From contig JAJPKO010000053.1 in assembly GCA_021323655.1 (NCBI GenBank), positions 1 to 64,000 on the forward strand: a stretch of 64,000 nt of DNA, written 5' to 3'. Within the stretch, counting starts at the first letter, position 1. Each line of letters begins with the position of its first letter. Under the pieces are notes generated by a model, which was not told the origin of the DNA, did no database searches, and was given only the letters and a program-made list of their open reading frames with translations. Positions 34,497-43,659 of the stretch are shown piece after piece. The DNA comes from Acidobacteriaceae bacterium. GTDB lineage: Bacteria > Acidobacteriota > Terriglobia > Terriglobales > Acidobacteriaceae. A program made the translations under genes and the position numbers.

Positions 34497-34991
34497 ATGG
34501 CCAGGTTCGATATCAAATCTACGGGCCGGACCGCTGGCACCGCGCTGGTGAACTGGTGGAGGGCGGTGTCGCTGGAAGCGCTCTGTGTTGCGGTCATGTG
34601 GTTGATCGGCTTGTGGCTGCTACATGTTCCACTCTTCGCCGTATGGGCGCTCATTGGCGGACTGATGGCGTTTGTGCCCAACTTTGGCGGAGTCATCGCG
34701 CTGCTTGGCCCAGTCTTCAGCATTCTTTTCAGCGGGAAAGACATAGAGCGGCTCGGCTTTGTCCTGGGACTGTACGCAGTCATCGTGATTGTAGATCAGG
34801 TCCTCATCCAGCCCGCGCTCATGAAGCGCACAGCGCGCGTCCCCATCTGGATCTCGATTCTTGCGCCCATCGTGCTGGGAATCGTGATCCCCTTCTGGGG
34901 TGTCCTGCTGGCGCCGCCCCTGCTGGCCGTGATCTACGCCTTCAGAAAACCCAAGGGAAAACAGCCCGCTACATCACTTCCGGAGCGCTGA
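34497..34991 (+). CDS. Half-size AI-2E-family membrane protein
   Basis: 164 residues with four to five hydrophobic segments. It aligns by eye with the C-terminal half of AI-2E/PerM-type transporters: GGLMAFVPNFGGVIALLGP, the YAVIVIVDQVLIQPALMKRTARVPIW block and LLAPPLLAVIYAFRKPK. A stop codon lies 22-24 bases upstream in frame, so the N-terminal half is missing, through truncation or because this is a short form. Its last 23 bases overlap the end of convergent argS. Transport activity is uncertain. Confidence 0.78.
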   Translation: MARFDIKSTGRTAGTALVNWWRAVSLEALCVAVMWLIGLWLLHVPLFAVWALIGGLMAFVPNFGGVIALLGPVFSILFSGKDIERLGFVLGLYAVIVIVDQVLIQPALMKRTARVPIWISILAPIVLGIVIPFWGVLLAPPLLAVIYAFRKPKGKQPATSLPER

Positions 34992-36951
34992 TCCCTAGCC
35001 AGGACAAAGCACGAATCAGCTCACGCTGTGTTACCGCGGCTGTGGCCAGCAGGAACTTCTTCCTTGCCGGATCAGCCTCAGTCAGTATGTGGTGCTTGCG
35101 GTAAAAATTGCTGAACTCCTTCGCAAGCTGGAAGGCGTGCTTCGCCAGATAGGCCGGTTCGGCTGTGGCAATGCACTGATCAAGGAGCAGTGATGTCCTG
35201 GCCGCGCGCAGCCACACCTGCCAGATGCCATCGCCGTCCTCTCCTGTGAGATACGGTGTTGCGTCCACTCCGGCAAAATCGGCCAGCGCCTGCTCGGCTG
35301 TGGTTCCGGCCTTGCGGAAGATACTGCGCGTGCGTACGACGGCATATTGCATGTAGGGCCCGGTTTCGCCCTCAAAGCTCAGCGCTTCATTGAAGTCGAA
35401 GGCGATGACGGTATTGCGCGTGTACTTCAGCATGAAGTAGCGCAGCGCGCCAACGGCAATCTCCTTTGCAATCTGCTCCCGCTCCTTGGCGATGAGTTCC
35501 GGGTGGCGGCTGTCCACTTCTTTTTGTGTGGCAGCGATGAGCTTGTCGATCAGATCATCGGCCTTCACGCCAAAGCCCTTACGGCCAGAGACTTCGATGT
35601 AAGGCCGGCTGCGGTCTTCGTCCGAAATTTCATAGCCCAGTTCTTCGGCGCAGCGCGGCGTCAGCGCAACCATCTCATAAGAAAAATGCGTGTATCGGCT
35701 GGCCTGCTCGGTATAGCCAAGACCGCGCAGCGCTTCGACTACATTCGCCTGCGGGTCAGCCTGACGTGAATCAATGACGTTGTAGATGGCCTGCGCTCCG
35801 CCAAAGTGCGGATGCTCCGGCTCGCCTGTTTCTGCAGAGATCCAGCAGGTGTGGTCCGCGTACTCGAAGAATTTGCGATAAGCAAAGTCGCGACCAAGCA
35901 GGCCGAATTTCCAGAGATGGTAGGCAATGTCCTTGCCCACGTAGGTCACGGTTCCGTTGGAGCGGACAATGACCTTGGCATCTTCATCCGGACCATCTTG
36001 ATCTTCGGCCTGACCAGCCCCCGCGCGTTTCATCACCCAGCAGCCTTTGTTTTTGCCCTCTTCTTCGTAGTAAAGGACGCCGCTTTCTTTCAGTTGCTCA
36101 AAGGCCAGGTTCCAGAAGTGCAGGTGAAGGATCTCGCTTTCACGTGGAAGCAGGTCGTACTCAATGCCGAGACGCAGCATGGTTTCAAGGTGACGCTTGA
36201 GGATAGCGGTAGAGACGAGGTCCGCGACGCGGGCCGCATCATTTCCGCCGTTTTCAATGGCGTGGAGCGTGTCCAGACGGACCTGTTTGCGGGCCTGTTT
36301 CTCTGCTTCGTCTGCCTCATACCACTGCGAAACGCGAGCATAGAGGTCCCAGCAATAGTAGTCAATTTTTTCGCCGCGCTGCTCAAGCTGCTGCATCAGC
36401 GTTTGGACGGCCTCGAGCGAAAGCTTTTCAAGATGCATGAGGCCCACAACCACATCGGCCACCTGCACTCCGGTGTTGTCAATATAGTTCTGGACGTCCA
36501 CCTGGTGGCCGGCGGCGCGCAGCAGGCGAACAAAGGTGTCGCCAAGTATGGCATTGCGCAGATGGCCTACGTGTGCAGCCTTGTTTGGATTGATGCTGGT
36601 GTGCTCCACCAGCGCATGCAAAGGAGTTTCCGGGGCGATCTTTTCCGTTCCGGAAGCAATTTCCCTCGCTGCTCTGCCGCGATCGAGCTTTGCGTTGATA
36701 TATCCCGCGCCGGCCACCTCGAACCCGGCGAAGCCTTCGAGTGGAGACAGCTCCGCGATGATTTCTTCGGCGATCTTGCGCGGGGCCTTCTTCAGCAGGC
36801 GGGCCAGTTCAAAGGCAACAGGAAGAGCATACTCGCCAAACTTAATGTCAGGCGGCTGCTCGATGGCCAGGTTTTCCAGCTCAATCTGGTACTTCACGCG
36901 CAGAACATCGCGCAGGCGGTCAAGCAGTTTCCTCTGTTCTTGTAAGTACAC
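34969..36951 (-). CDS. argS: Arginine-tRNA ligase ArgS
   Basis: 660 residues from the GTG at 36951 (MYLQEQRKLL); a TTG at 36969 would add six. The N-terminal Add-1 tRNA domain leads to the HIGH motif HVGHLRNAILGD. The KMSKS position reads GRKGFGVKADDL, the degenerate form common to many ArgRS, and the C-terminal DALR anticodon-binding domain carries RYFMLKYTRNTVIAFDFNEAL. It charges tRNA-Arg. Divergent from metG with about 157 bases between. Confidence 0.95.
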   Translation of the reverse strand: MYLQEQRKLLDRLRDVLRVKYQIELENLAIEQPPDIKFGEYALPVAFELARLLKKAPRKIAEEIIAELSPLEGFAGFEVAGAGYINAKLDRGRAAREIASGTEKIAPETPLHALVEHTSINPNKAAHVGHLRNAILGDTFVRLLRAAGHQVDVQNYIDNTGVQVADVVVGLMHLEKLSLEAVQTLMQQLEQRGEKIDYYCWDLYARVSQWYEADEAEKQARKQVRLDTLHAIENGGNDAARVADLVSTAILKRHLETMLRLGIEYDLLPRESEILHLHFWNLAFEQLKESGVLYYEEEGKNKGCWVMKRAGAGQAEDQDGPDEDAKVIVRSNGTVTYVGKDIAYHLWKFGLLGRDFAYRKFFEYADHTCWISAETGEPEHPHFGGAQAIYNVIDSRQADPQANVVEALRGLGYTEQASRYTHFSYEMVALTPRCAEELGYEISDEDRSRPYIEVSGRKGFGVKADDLIDKLIAATQKEVDSRHPELIAKEREQIAKEIAVGALRYFMLKYTRNTVIAFDFNEALSFEGETGPYMQYAVVRTRSIFRKAGTTAEQALADFAGVDATPYLTGEDGDGIWQVWLRAARTSLLLDQCIATAEPAYLAKHAFQLAKEFSNFYRKHHILTEADPARKKFLLATAAVTQRELIRALSWLGISAPEVM

Positions 36952-37108
36952 GTGGGAAGAATAGACCAATCGAAGAAGTTGATTTTACTGCCTGATTTTA
37001 TCAGGGAACAGGAGCACCACACCCGCAGGAGATGTGGGAGCGGATGCCATGTCACCCGCATTGCTCATGTTCTAAGATAAAAAGAGCACCACCTGAGCCT
37101 TTTTTCGC

Positions 37109-39121
37109 ATGTCGAATCCTGGTAAGTATTACCTCACTACTCCGATTTACTATGTCAACGCCCGTCCGCATATCGGACATGCGTATACGACCATCGTGGC
37201 CGACGTCATTGCGCGCCGGAAACGGGCGCTTGGCTTCGATACCCGGTTCCTGACCGGGACCGACGAACACGGCCAGAAGATTGAGCGCTCGGCGCGTCAG
37301 GCCGGAATTGCTCCGCAACAATTTACCGATACTGTTGCTGCGGAATTCAAGGGTCTCTGGGACCGCATGGGCCTGAGCTATGATGACTTTATCCGCACCA
37401 CGGAGCCGCGCCACAAACGTGCCGTGCAGAAGTTCTTCACCCTGCTGAAAGAACGCGGATACATCTATAAGGGCACCTACACCGGCCAGTACTGCGTCTT
37501 CGACGAGCTGTATGTGGACGCCCCTCCCGGCTCGCCATGCCCAGATTGCGGACGCATTACAGAAACGGTCAGCGAAGAGAACTACTTCTTCAAGCTCTCA
37601 GCCTTTGAGCGGAAACTGCTTGAGTTCTACGACCGGAATCCGGACTTCATCCGCCCGGAAACGCGCCGCAATGAGGTCATCTCTTTCGTGCGCAGCGGCC
37701 TCAGGGACCTCTCGGTCAGCCGAACCAGCTTCAAATGGGGCATTCCTGTTCCGGACGACGAAAAGCACGTCATTTACGTCTGGCTGGACGCGCTGGCCAA
37801 CTACATCACGGCCCTCGGATGGGGCAGCGACGATGCGAAAGAGCGGGCACGCTTTGAGAAGTTCTGGCCCGCTGACCTGCACATTATCGGCAAGGAGATC
37901 AGCCGCTTCCACTGCGTCTACTGGCCTGCGTTTCTGATGGCCGCCGGGCTGCCGCTACCCAAAAGCATCGTGGCCCACGGCTGGCTGCTCTTTGAAGAAA
38001 GCAAGATGTCGAAGTCCCGCGGCAACATCGTCCGCGCAGAGACGATCCTCGAGGTCCTCGGCGCCGACGCGCTGCGCTACTTCCTGCTGAGGGAAATCGT
38101 CTTCGGGCAGGACGGCAGCTTCTCCTTCGACGCATTGGTGCAGCGGTATAACAGCGATCTCGCAAATGGATATGGCAATCTCGCCAGCCGCACTCTGGCC
38201 ATGATTCAGCGGTACTTCGATGGCACGGTTCCAGGCGCTGCGGCTTGTGATCCAGGACTGTGCCAAGATGCCGCGGACTATATCGCACAGTTTGGCAAAG
38301 AGTTTGAAGCACTGAATTTCTCCCGCGCGATCGAAACGCTCTGGAGCTATATCGCCGCAGTAGACGGCTTTCTCACCGCGCGCGCTCCGTGGAAGACACA
38401 TGGCGATGTGAGCGAAGAAGACCTGAAGCAGTATCGTGCTGACGTGCTCTATACCGCAGCCGAGGCCATCCGCATCATTACCGCCCTCGTCTGTCCCATC
38501 CTTCCCGATGCTGCGGCGAAAGTATGGTCGCAGCTCGGTCTCGGAGACATCAGGAAGGCTGATCTTAGAAACATCCAATGGGGGGGCCTCCAGCCCGGCA
38601 CGAAGCTGGGCGAGCTTGGTCCTGTCTTTCCCCGCGCAGAAAAGGACGCAATTACACGTATGCAGGAACTCGAACAGAAGAACAACGCACAGAAACCAGA
38701 AGAGCAGAATCCCACTATTGGGCCTGCTCCGGCAGAAGCAAAAGGGGTGGAGGCGGCTGCGGGACAGGTCGCTCCCCATGCGCAGGCCAACGAGAAGATC
38801 AGCATTGATGACTTTATGAAAGTCGAGCTGCGCGTGGCCCAGATTAAGGTTGCCGAGCGCGTTCCCAAAGCCGACAAGCTGCTGCGTCTCGAAGTGGACC
38901 TCGGCTATGAACAGCGGCAGATTCTCGCTGGAATCGCCGAAGCCTATGAACCGGAATCGCTCATCGGACGCAAAGTTGTCATCGTCGCCAATCTTGCGCC
39001 GCGCAAGCTGCGCGGGCTTGAATCGAACGGCATGATCGTTGCCGCTTCTCTGGACGAAAAAGGAAAACCAGTGCTGGCCGGTTTTCTGGAAGAGGTAGAG
39101 ATCGGGGCGCGCCTGAAATAG
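37109..39121 (+). CDS. metG: Methionine-tRNA ligase MetG with C-terminal tRNA-binding domain
   Basis: 670 residues. HIGH-type motif PHIGHAYT at about 20-27, a CPDCGR knuckle, KMSKS in ESKMSKSRGNIV, and an anticodon-binding helical domain. From about residue 567 there is an appended EMAP-II/Trbp111-like tRNA-binding domain (DFMKVELRVAQIKVAERVPKADKLL), joined by a low-complexity linker rich in Glu, Pro and Ala. The appended domain usually makes the enzyme a dimer. The end is 18 bases from the stop of the convergent oligopeptidase gene. Confidence 0.95.
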   Translation: MSNPGKYYLTTPIYYVNARPHIGHAYTTIVADVIARRKRALGFDTRFLTGTDEHGQKIERSARQAGIAPQQFTDTVAAEFKGLWDRMGLSYDDFIRTTEPRHKRAVQKFFTLLKERGYIYKGTYTGQYCVFDELYVDAPPGSPCPDCGRITETVSEENYFFKLSAFERKLLEFYDRNPDFIRPETRRNEVISFVRSGLRDLSVSRTSFKWGIPVPDDEKHVIYVWLDALANYITALGWGSDDAKERARFEKFWPADLHIIGKEISRFHCVYWPAFLMAAGLPLPKSIVAHGWLLFEESKMSKSRGNIVRAETILEVLGADALRYFLLREIVFGQDGSFSFDALVQRYNSDLANGYGNLASRTLAMIQRYFDGTVPGAAACDPGLCQDAADYIAQFGKEFEALNFSRAIETLWSYIAAVDGFLTARAPWKTHGDVSEEDLKQYRADVLYTAAEAIRIITALVCPILPDAAAKVWSQLGLGDIRKADLRNIQWGGLQPGTKLGELGPVFPRAEKDAITRMQELEQKNNAQKPEEQNPTIGPAPAEAKGVEAAAGQVAPHAQANEKISIDDFMKVELRVAQIKVAERVPKADKLLRLEVDLGYEQRQILAGIAEAYEPESLIGRKVVIVANLAPRKLRGLESNGMIVAASLDEKGKPVLAGFLEEVEIGARLK

Positions 39122-39139
39122 GGCGTCCCGCCTTCGACC

Positions 39140-41212
39140 CTAAATCCCTGGTCCCAGCTCCTGAAGAAGAAACGCGTAATCCATCGCGATTTCGCGCAGG
39201 TAATCGTATCTGCCGGAGGCCCCTCCGTGTCCTGCGGTCATATTGGTGTGCAGCAGGAGCGGGCGGTTGTCCTTCTTGAGCGTGCGCAGCTTGGCAACGT
39301 ATTTGGCTGGTTCCCAATACATGACCTGGCTATCGTAAAGCGAGGTCTTGACGAGCATGGCTGGATACTCTTTGGCCTCTAGGTTGTCATAGGGCGAGTA
39401 GCTCAGCATGTACTCGAAGAACTCCTTCTCGTTCGGGTTTCCCCATTCCTCATACTCGGGCACGGTGAGCGGAAGTGATGCATCGAGCATCGTGTTCATC
39501 ACGTCCACAAAGGGAACATGGGAGATGACGGCGCGGAAGAGGTCCGGCCGCAGGTTGCTGACAGCCCCCATGAGCAGGCCTCCGGCGCTTCCGCCTTCAA
39601 TGGCGACACGCTTCGGGTCCCCATAGCGGTTTGCTGTCAGGTGCTCGACGATGGCGATGAAGTCGGTAAAGGTGTTGCGCTTGTGCAGGAGGCGTCCTGC
39701 ATCGTGCCATGGTTTGCCCAGGTCACCGCCGCCGCGGATGTGGGCGTAGGCCATGACAAAGCCGCGATCGAGCAGACAAAGGCGGTTGGAGTTGAATCCT
39801 ACCGGAAGCGAATAGCCATATGAGCCATATCCGTAGACATAAAGCGGGTTTTTGCCGCGTTCGAATGTGTCTTTCCGATAAACGAGCGAAATGGGGACCT
39901 TTACTCCGTCCGGCGCAGTGGCGAAGATACGCTCCGAGACGTAATTCGTCCGGTCGAAGCCGCCGGGGACCTCCTGCTGCTTGAGGAGCTTCGATTGTCC
40001 GGTGGCGATGTCATATTCGTAGACCGAGCTGGGCGTGACCAACGATTGGTACGCATAGCGGAAGACGTTCGTATCAAAAATGCGATTGATGTGCGGATGC
40101 GCGCTGTAGACCGGCTCAGGAAAGGTGATCTCCTGGCCCGGAGCAGTTTCAGTGCCGCTCCCGGTGAAGCGGCGGATCTGCAGATGCTGGATGCCTCCTT
40201 CCCGCTCGCAGGCCACGTAAAATCCGTGAAATAGCTCGACATCTTCCAGCATTACATCGGGCCGGTGTGGAAGCAGCTCCGTCCAGTTTTCCGGCTCCGA
40301 TTTTTCAACCGGAGCGGTGACCAGACGAAAGTTGCGCCCCGTGTCATTAACGCGGATAAACCACAGCCCGTTGCGATGGTCGAGGTAGTACTCAATGTTG
40401 TCGCGGCGCGGCGTCACCAGGTGAAACTCGCCTTCCGGCGCACCAGCTGAGATAAAGCGTGCTTCGCTGGTGGTGTGGCTTGAGGATTCCAGCACGATGT
40501 ATTTGCGGTCGCGCGTGCGGTCGGCCCCAATGTTGAAGCGCTCGTCGGCTTCTTCAAAGACGAGCACGTCCTGCTGGTGTGGAGCGCCCAGAACGTGCCG
40601 GAAGAGCTGGTACTGGCGCTTCTGGACTTCGTCTTCGACAGTATAGAAGAGGGTCTTGCTGTCTGCCGCCCAGACGATGGAGCCAACTCGCTCGACCTGC
40701 TCCGGCAATATCTTACCGGTTCGCAGATCTTTCACATGCAGCGTGTACTGGCGGAAGCCCTTCGTATCGGTCGAGTAGGCGAGCAGATTGCCGTCATCGG
40801 AAACGGTGAAAGCTCCGATGGCCATGAAGCTTTCGCCTCGGGCCAGTTCGTTCACATCGAGGATGATGGTTTCCTCAGCATCGAGGGTCTGGTACTTGCG
40901 GCAGTAGATGGGGTACTGCTTCCCCTCCTCGGTGCGGGAGTAGTACCAGAAGTCACCGTCGCGAAACGGGACAGAGACGTCCGTTTCCTTGATGTGGCCG
41001 AGCATCTCGCGATAAAGCTTTTCCTGAAGCTTAACGGTAGGCTGCATGACGGCCGCAGTGTAGGCATTTTCGGCTTCAAGATATGCAATGGTTTCCGGAC
41101 TCTCCCGGTCGCGGAGCCATGCAAAGTCATCCACCAGAGTGCGGCCGTGAATGGTGGTTTCCTTGCGCTCGGCGCGTGCCCGTGGAGGTGGAATCTGGGT
41201 GGTCAGGGTCAT
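39140..41212 (-). CDS. ptrB: Oligopeptidase B (S9A prolyl oligopeptidase family)
   Basis: 690 residues. The N-terminal two thirds form the seven-bladed propeller (starts RTLVDDFAWLRDRESPETIAYLEAEN), the C-terminal third the alpha/beta hydrolase. The nucleophile Ser is in EGGSAGG, with the charge-relay Asp in KTSLYDSQV and His in NMTAGHGGASGR. It cuts short peptides after basic residues. No signal peptide, so cytoplasmic. A hairpin of five C and five G around TTTTGTAT lies in the leader (41235-41254), just before the weak ribosome site AAAGG. Confidence 0.93.
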   Translation of the reverse strand: MTLTTQIPPPRARAERKETTIHGRTLVDDFAWLRDRESPETIAYLEAENAYTAAVMQPTVKLQEKLYREMLGHIKETDVSVPFRDGDFWYYSRTEEGKQYPIYCRKYQTLDAEETIILDVNELARGESFMAIGAFTVSDDGNLLAYSTDTKGFRQYTLHVKDLRTGKILPEQVERVGSIVWAADSKTLFYTVEDEVQKRQYQLFRHVLGAPHQQDVLVFEEADERFNIGADRTRDRKYIVLESSSHTTSEARFISAGAPEGEFHLVTPRRDNIEYYLDHRNGLWFIRVNDTGRNFRLVTAPVEKSEPENWTELLPHRPDVMLEDVELFHGFYVACEREGGIQHLQIRRFTGSGTETAPGQEITFPEPVYSAHPHINRIFDTNVFRYAYQSLVTPSSVYEYDIATGQSKLLKQQEVPGGFDRTNYVSERIFATAPDGVKVPISLVYRKDTFERGKNPLYVYGYGSYGYSLPVGFNSNRLCLLDRGFVMAYAHIRGGGDLGKPWHDAGRLLHKRNTFTDFIAIVEHLTANRYGDPKRVAIEGGSAGGLLMGAVSNLRPDLFRAVISHVPFVDVMNTMLDASLPLTVPEYEEWGNPNEKEFFEYMLSYSPYDNLEAKEYPAMLVKTSLYDSQVMYWEPAKYVAKLRTLKKDNRPLLLHTNMTAGHGGASGRYDYLREIAMDYAFLLQELGPGI

Positions 41213-41234
41213 CCTTTTCAGAATACCCTCCCCT

Positions 41235-41254
41235 CCCCCCTTTTGTATGGGGGC
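41235..41254 (-). other. Hairpin in the leader of the oligopeptidase gene
   Basis: CCCCC at 41236-41240 pairs with GGGGG at 41249-41253 around an eight-base loop, 22-42 bases before the start codon. Further upstream a perfect 16-base palindrome GCTTGTTGCAACAAGC lies at 41419-41434, downstream of pgeF. Neither has a T-run; they could be operators or mRNA structures. Confidence 0.45.
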
Positions 41255-41456
41255 CTTTATTTTCAGTAGCTTAAAGGAGATGCCTTATACGGTAACGTTT
41301 ATTTTCGATGGTTTAGACGTGTCTGTAATTTATGGATCAGTAAATCTGCAGATAGATGCTGGGCCGGAAGTGGTTTCACTATTCAAAAATAACAAATGCA
41401 GAGATAATTTCAGACATTGCTTGTTGCAACAAGCTTTTCCGTATCCTCCGCCAGCT

Positions 41457-42344
41457 TTATGTGTGACTTATTCCGATGACCGACAGCATTCTGCCGGTAA
41501 AGCCGTGCTCTGCGCGATACGAGAAATAGCGGTCGGTACGGCAACTGGTGCAGTCACCTTGCACGAAGACGTTTTCCGCGGGCACGCCTGCATCCAGAAG
41601 CTGACGGCGGTTCGCTTCCACCAGGTCCAGATGCATGCTGGGTCCGAGGTTGGAGTGGCCGGGTGCCCTGGCCGTCAGAAACAGCATGGGATATTTTTCT
41701 TTGATTGGGTCGGAATCATAGACCTCGCGGAAAAGGTCGGCAGCATAGGCAAATTGCGAGGAGAACTCATCGCAGACCTCCTCTCCCACGGCGTAGCAGC
41801 ACTGGCGGATTCCAGGGCCGATGGCTGCGATCAGATCTTCGGGCCGGCTCCCAAATTCAATACGCATGCGTCCGACACCTGTCTCGGTAATGCGCCTGAC
41901 TGTGCCACGCCATCCAGCATGGAAGGCCGCCACTGCGCGCCGCCTGCAATCTGCCACCAGCACCGGAATGCAGTCCGCGGTCTGGATGCCCAGCAGAAGG
42001 CCGGGTTCGGCGGTCATCATGCCATCGCCCTGCGGAACAGGTTCTTTTCCGCTGATGACATGAACGATTGCCGAATGGACCTGCTGCAGCGTGATCAGTG
42101 ACAGTTCAGGAGATGTGTTCCGGGTCAAAGCGCGAAGAAATTTTGCGCGGTTGGCCAGAACGGTTTCTCGTGTGTCACCTGGAGTGAAGCCCAGATTCAG
42201 ATCCCTCGATTTCTGGCCGGCAGTATAGACCCGTGTTTCCCCACCCTGGCGGGTGCTGAAGCCATGCAGCAGCCACGGAATTTGAAGCCATGACTGGCAC
42301 TGTGCAATCTCAACTTTTCCGGACACGGGAGTGGCGGCAGGCAT
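41457..42344 (-). CDS. pgeF: Purine nucleoside phosphorylase/laccase-domain protein PgeF (YfiH family)
   Basis: 295 residues from the ATG at 42344; a TTG at 42362 is possible. Metal-binding and family motifs are LQQVHSAIVH, QTADCIPVLVAD, AFHAGWRG and AIGPGIRQCCYAVGEEV. YfiH proteins were called multicopper polyphenol oxidases. They are now known to act on purine nucleosides or, as PgeF, to edit misincorporated serine in peptidoglycan. A strong hairpin lies directly upstream of the start (42368-42389). Confidence 0.88.
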   Translation of the reverse strand: MPAATPVSGKVEIAQCQSWLQIPWLLHGFSTRQGGETRVYTAGQKSRDLNLGFTPGDTRETVLANRAKFLRALTRNTSPELSLITLQQVHSAIVHVISGKEPVPQGDGMMTAEPGLLLGIQTADCIPVLVADCRRRAVAAFHAGWRGTVRRITETGVGRMRIEFGSRPEDLIAAIGPGIRQCCYAVGEEVCDEFSSQFAYAADLFREVYDSDPIKEKYPMLFLTARAPGHSNLGPSMHLDLVEANRRQLLDAGVPAENVFVQGDCTSCRTDRYFSYRAEHGFTGRMLSVIGISHT

Positions 42345-42651
42345 ACCAACATTATGAGACAAGGCAAGGGCCCGCCTTCCAGCGGGCCCTGCTCAGAGGC
42401 ATTGTGCGAGGGAAGCCATAGGATGGTGTCAACTGAGGATCCGCTTGCGCGGACAAATCAAGAGTGAACTCAACAACATTGGTGAGGTGTACTGCTTCAT
42501 TTTGAAGTTGCCTCTGAGTGTTACTGATATGAATGCTGGTTTTGCCAGAAAGTTGCCTTCCAGGATGTGTGGAAAATAAATTTTGCGAGTTACGGTTGGC
42601 TGCGTGGACCGCTGACCGGTACTAGCTGAATTGTTTCGATACACTTGCAGG
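42345..42651. other. Intergenic region between pgeF and the DUF1175 gene
   Basis: About 307 bases between divergent genes. It holds the GC hairpin next to pgeF (42368-42389); the rest is unremarkable, with an AT-richer stretch at 42540-42600. No RNA gene or ORF with a ribosome site was found, and no clear promoter pair. Confidence 0.4.
42368..42389 (-). other. Strong hairpin just upstream of pgeF
   Basis: A perfect 8-bp GC stem GGGCCCGC (42368-42375) and GCGGGCCC (42382-42389) with a six-base loop. On the minus strand it ends six bases before the TTG at 42362, so it would sit where a ribosome site should be. It may limit translation or mark a terminator of unknown origin. Confidence 0.55.
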
Positions 42652-43659
42652 GTGAAACGGAGCGCCGCAACCATTTCTCTTACGATTCTGCTGTGTGGCG
42701 TATTGATCTGCCTGGTACTTCCACGCGCTGGGCGGCCCGTCGCGATTCCCAACCGAATTACATTGCCGGCAGATGGACGCTTCCATTCCGCCTTTCTGGT
42801 TCGCGCGGCCAGGCATGTGACCCTTTCCATTGGAGAGTTCCGCTACACCGCCGGGGACCTCCGTTTGCGACAGATAGACAAGAACACGGTGCAGGCACAG
42901 TTGCGTTCCCCGGTGATGCCGCAGCAGCAGGTGGTTCGTCTGGCCTGGAAAAACAGGCACCTCATGGTCCTTGCGCAATTTGTGCCCGACTTTGCGGACA
43001 GCTATGGTGACGGCACTCCCGATTTTTTGCGGCTGCACACGGAAGAAGACCGCCGTGCCTTCCGCGCCTGGTTTACGGCCATTGCCGAGCTGGAAGCAGC
43101 CAAGGCGAAAGATGCTCTTCCCGGTGAAATTGATGACTGTGCCGCGCTGCTGCGTTTTTGCTATCGAAACGCGCTACATGCGCATGATGCCGCATGGCCG
43201 GCGGCAGAGCATCTGGAGGCGCTGGGCGGACTGCCCTCGGTTGCACAGTATTACTATCCGGACACACCGCTTGGGGCATCGCTGTTTCGCGTCAGGCCGG
43301 GGCCGTTTCTGCCGGAAGACCTGACGAACGGAAGCTTTTCTCAATTTGCTGATGCGAAAAGCCTGATGCTTTTTAACACTCATTTCATCAGCCGCGATGT
43401 CCACATGGCAAGGCCCGGCGATCTGATTTTTTTTCGCCAGCTTGAGCAGAATTCGCCGTATCATTCAATGGTTATTACTGGCAGTAACGCAGATTGGGTT
43501 GTATACCACACTGGGCCGATCGGGAAGGCAAAAGGCGAGATGCGCCGGGTCGCAATGGAAGACCTGCTGCATCACCCGGATGCGCGATGGCGACCTGTGG
43601 CGGAAAATTCTAACTTTCTCGGGGTCTACCGGTGGAACATCTTGCGCGACGGAGACTGA
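42652..43659 (+). CDS. DUF1175 family protein (YfaT-like), exported
   Basis: 335 residues from the GTG at 42652, chosen because VKRSAATISLTILLCGVLICLVL gives a signal anchor at the N-terminus; a TTG at 42631 is possible. The domain matches DUF1175 (YfaT) by features such as SYGDGTPDFLRLHTEEDRRAFRAWF, DCAALLRFCYRNAL and ARPGDLIFFRQLEQNSPYHSMV. That last stretch, with the Cys earlier, recalls NlpC/P60-like hydrolases, so a peptidoglycan or peptide hydrolase role is possible. In E. coli yfaT lies next to the A2M gene yfaS; the same pairing here, with a 28-base overlap, supports a shared function. Confidence 0.87.
   Translation: MKRSAATISLTILLCGVLICLVLPRAGRPVAIPNRITLPADGRFHSAFLVRAARHVTLSIGEFRYTAGDLRLRQIDKNTVQAQLRSPVMPQQQVVRLAWKNRHLMVLAQFVPDFADSYGDGTPDFLRLHTEEDRRAFRAWFTAIAELEAAKAKDALPGEIDDCAALLRFCYRNALHAHDAAWPAAEHLEALGGLPSVAQYYYPDTPLGASLFRVRPGPFLPEDLTNGSFSQFADAKSLMLFNTHFISRDVHMARPGDLIFFRQLEQNSPYHSMVITGSNADWVVYHTGPIGKAKGEMRRVAMEDLLHHPDARWRPVAENSNFLGVYRWNILRDGD

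Noticed and set aside
36970-37108. Promoter pair between argS and metG
   Set aside because: AT-rich patches exist but no -35/-10 pair was close enough to consensus to report.
41281-42101. Long plus-strand open frame running from the oligopeptidase leader through pgeF
   Set aside because: Most of it is antisense to pgeF. The SD-like AAAGGAG directly abuts the ATG with no spacing, and the product matches nothing I recognise.
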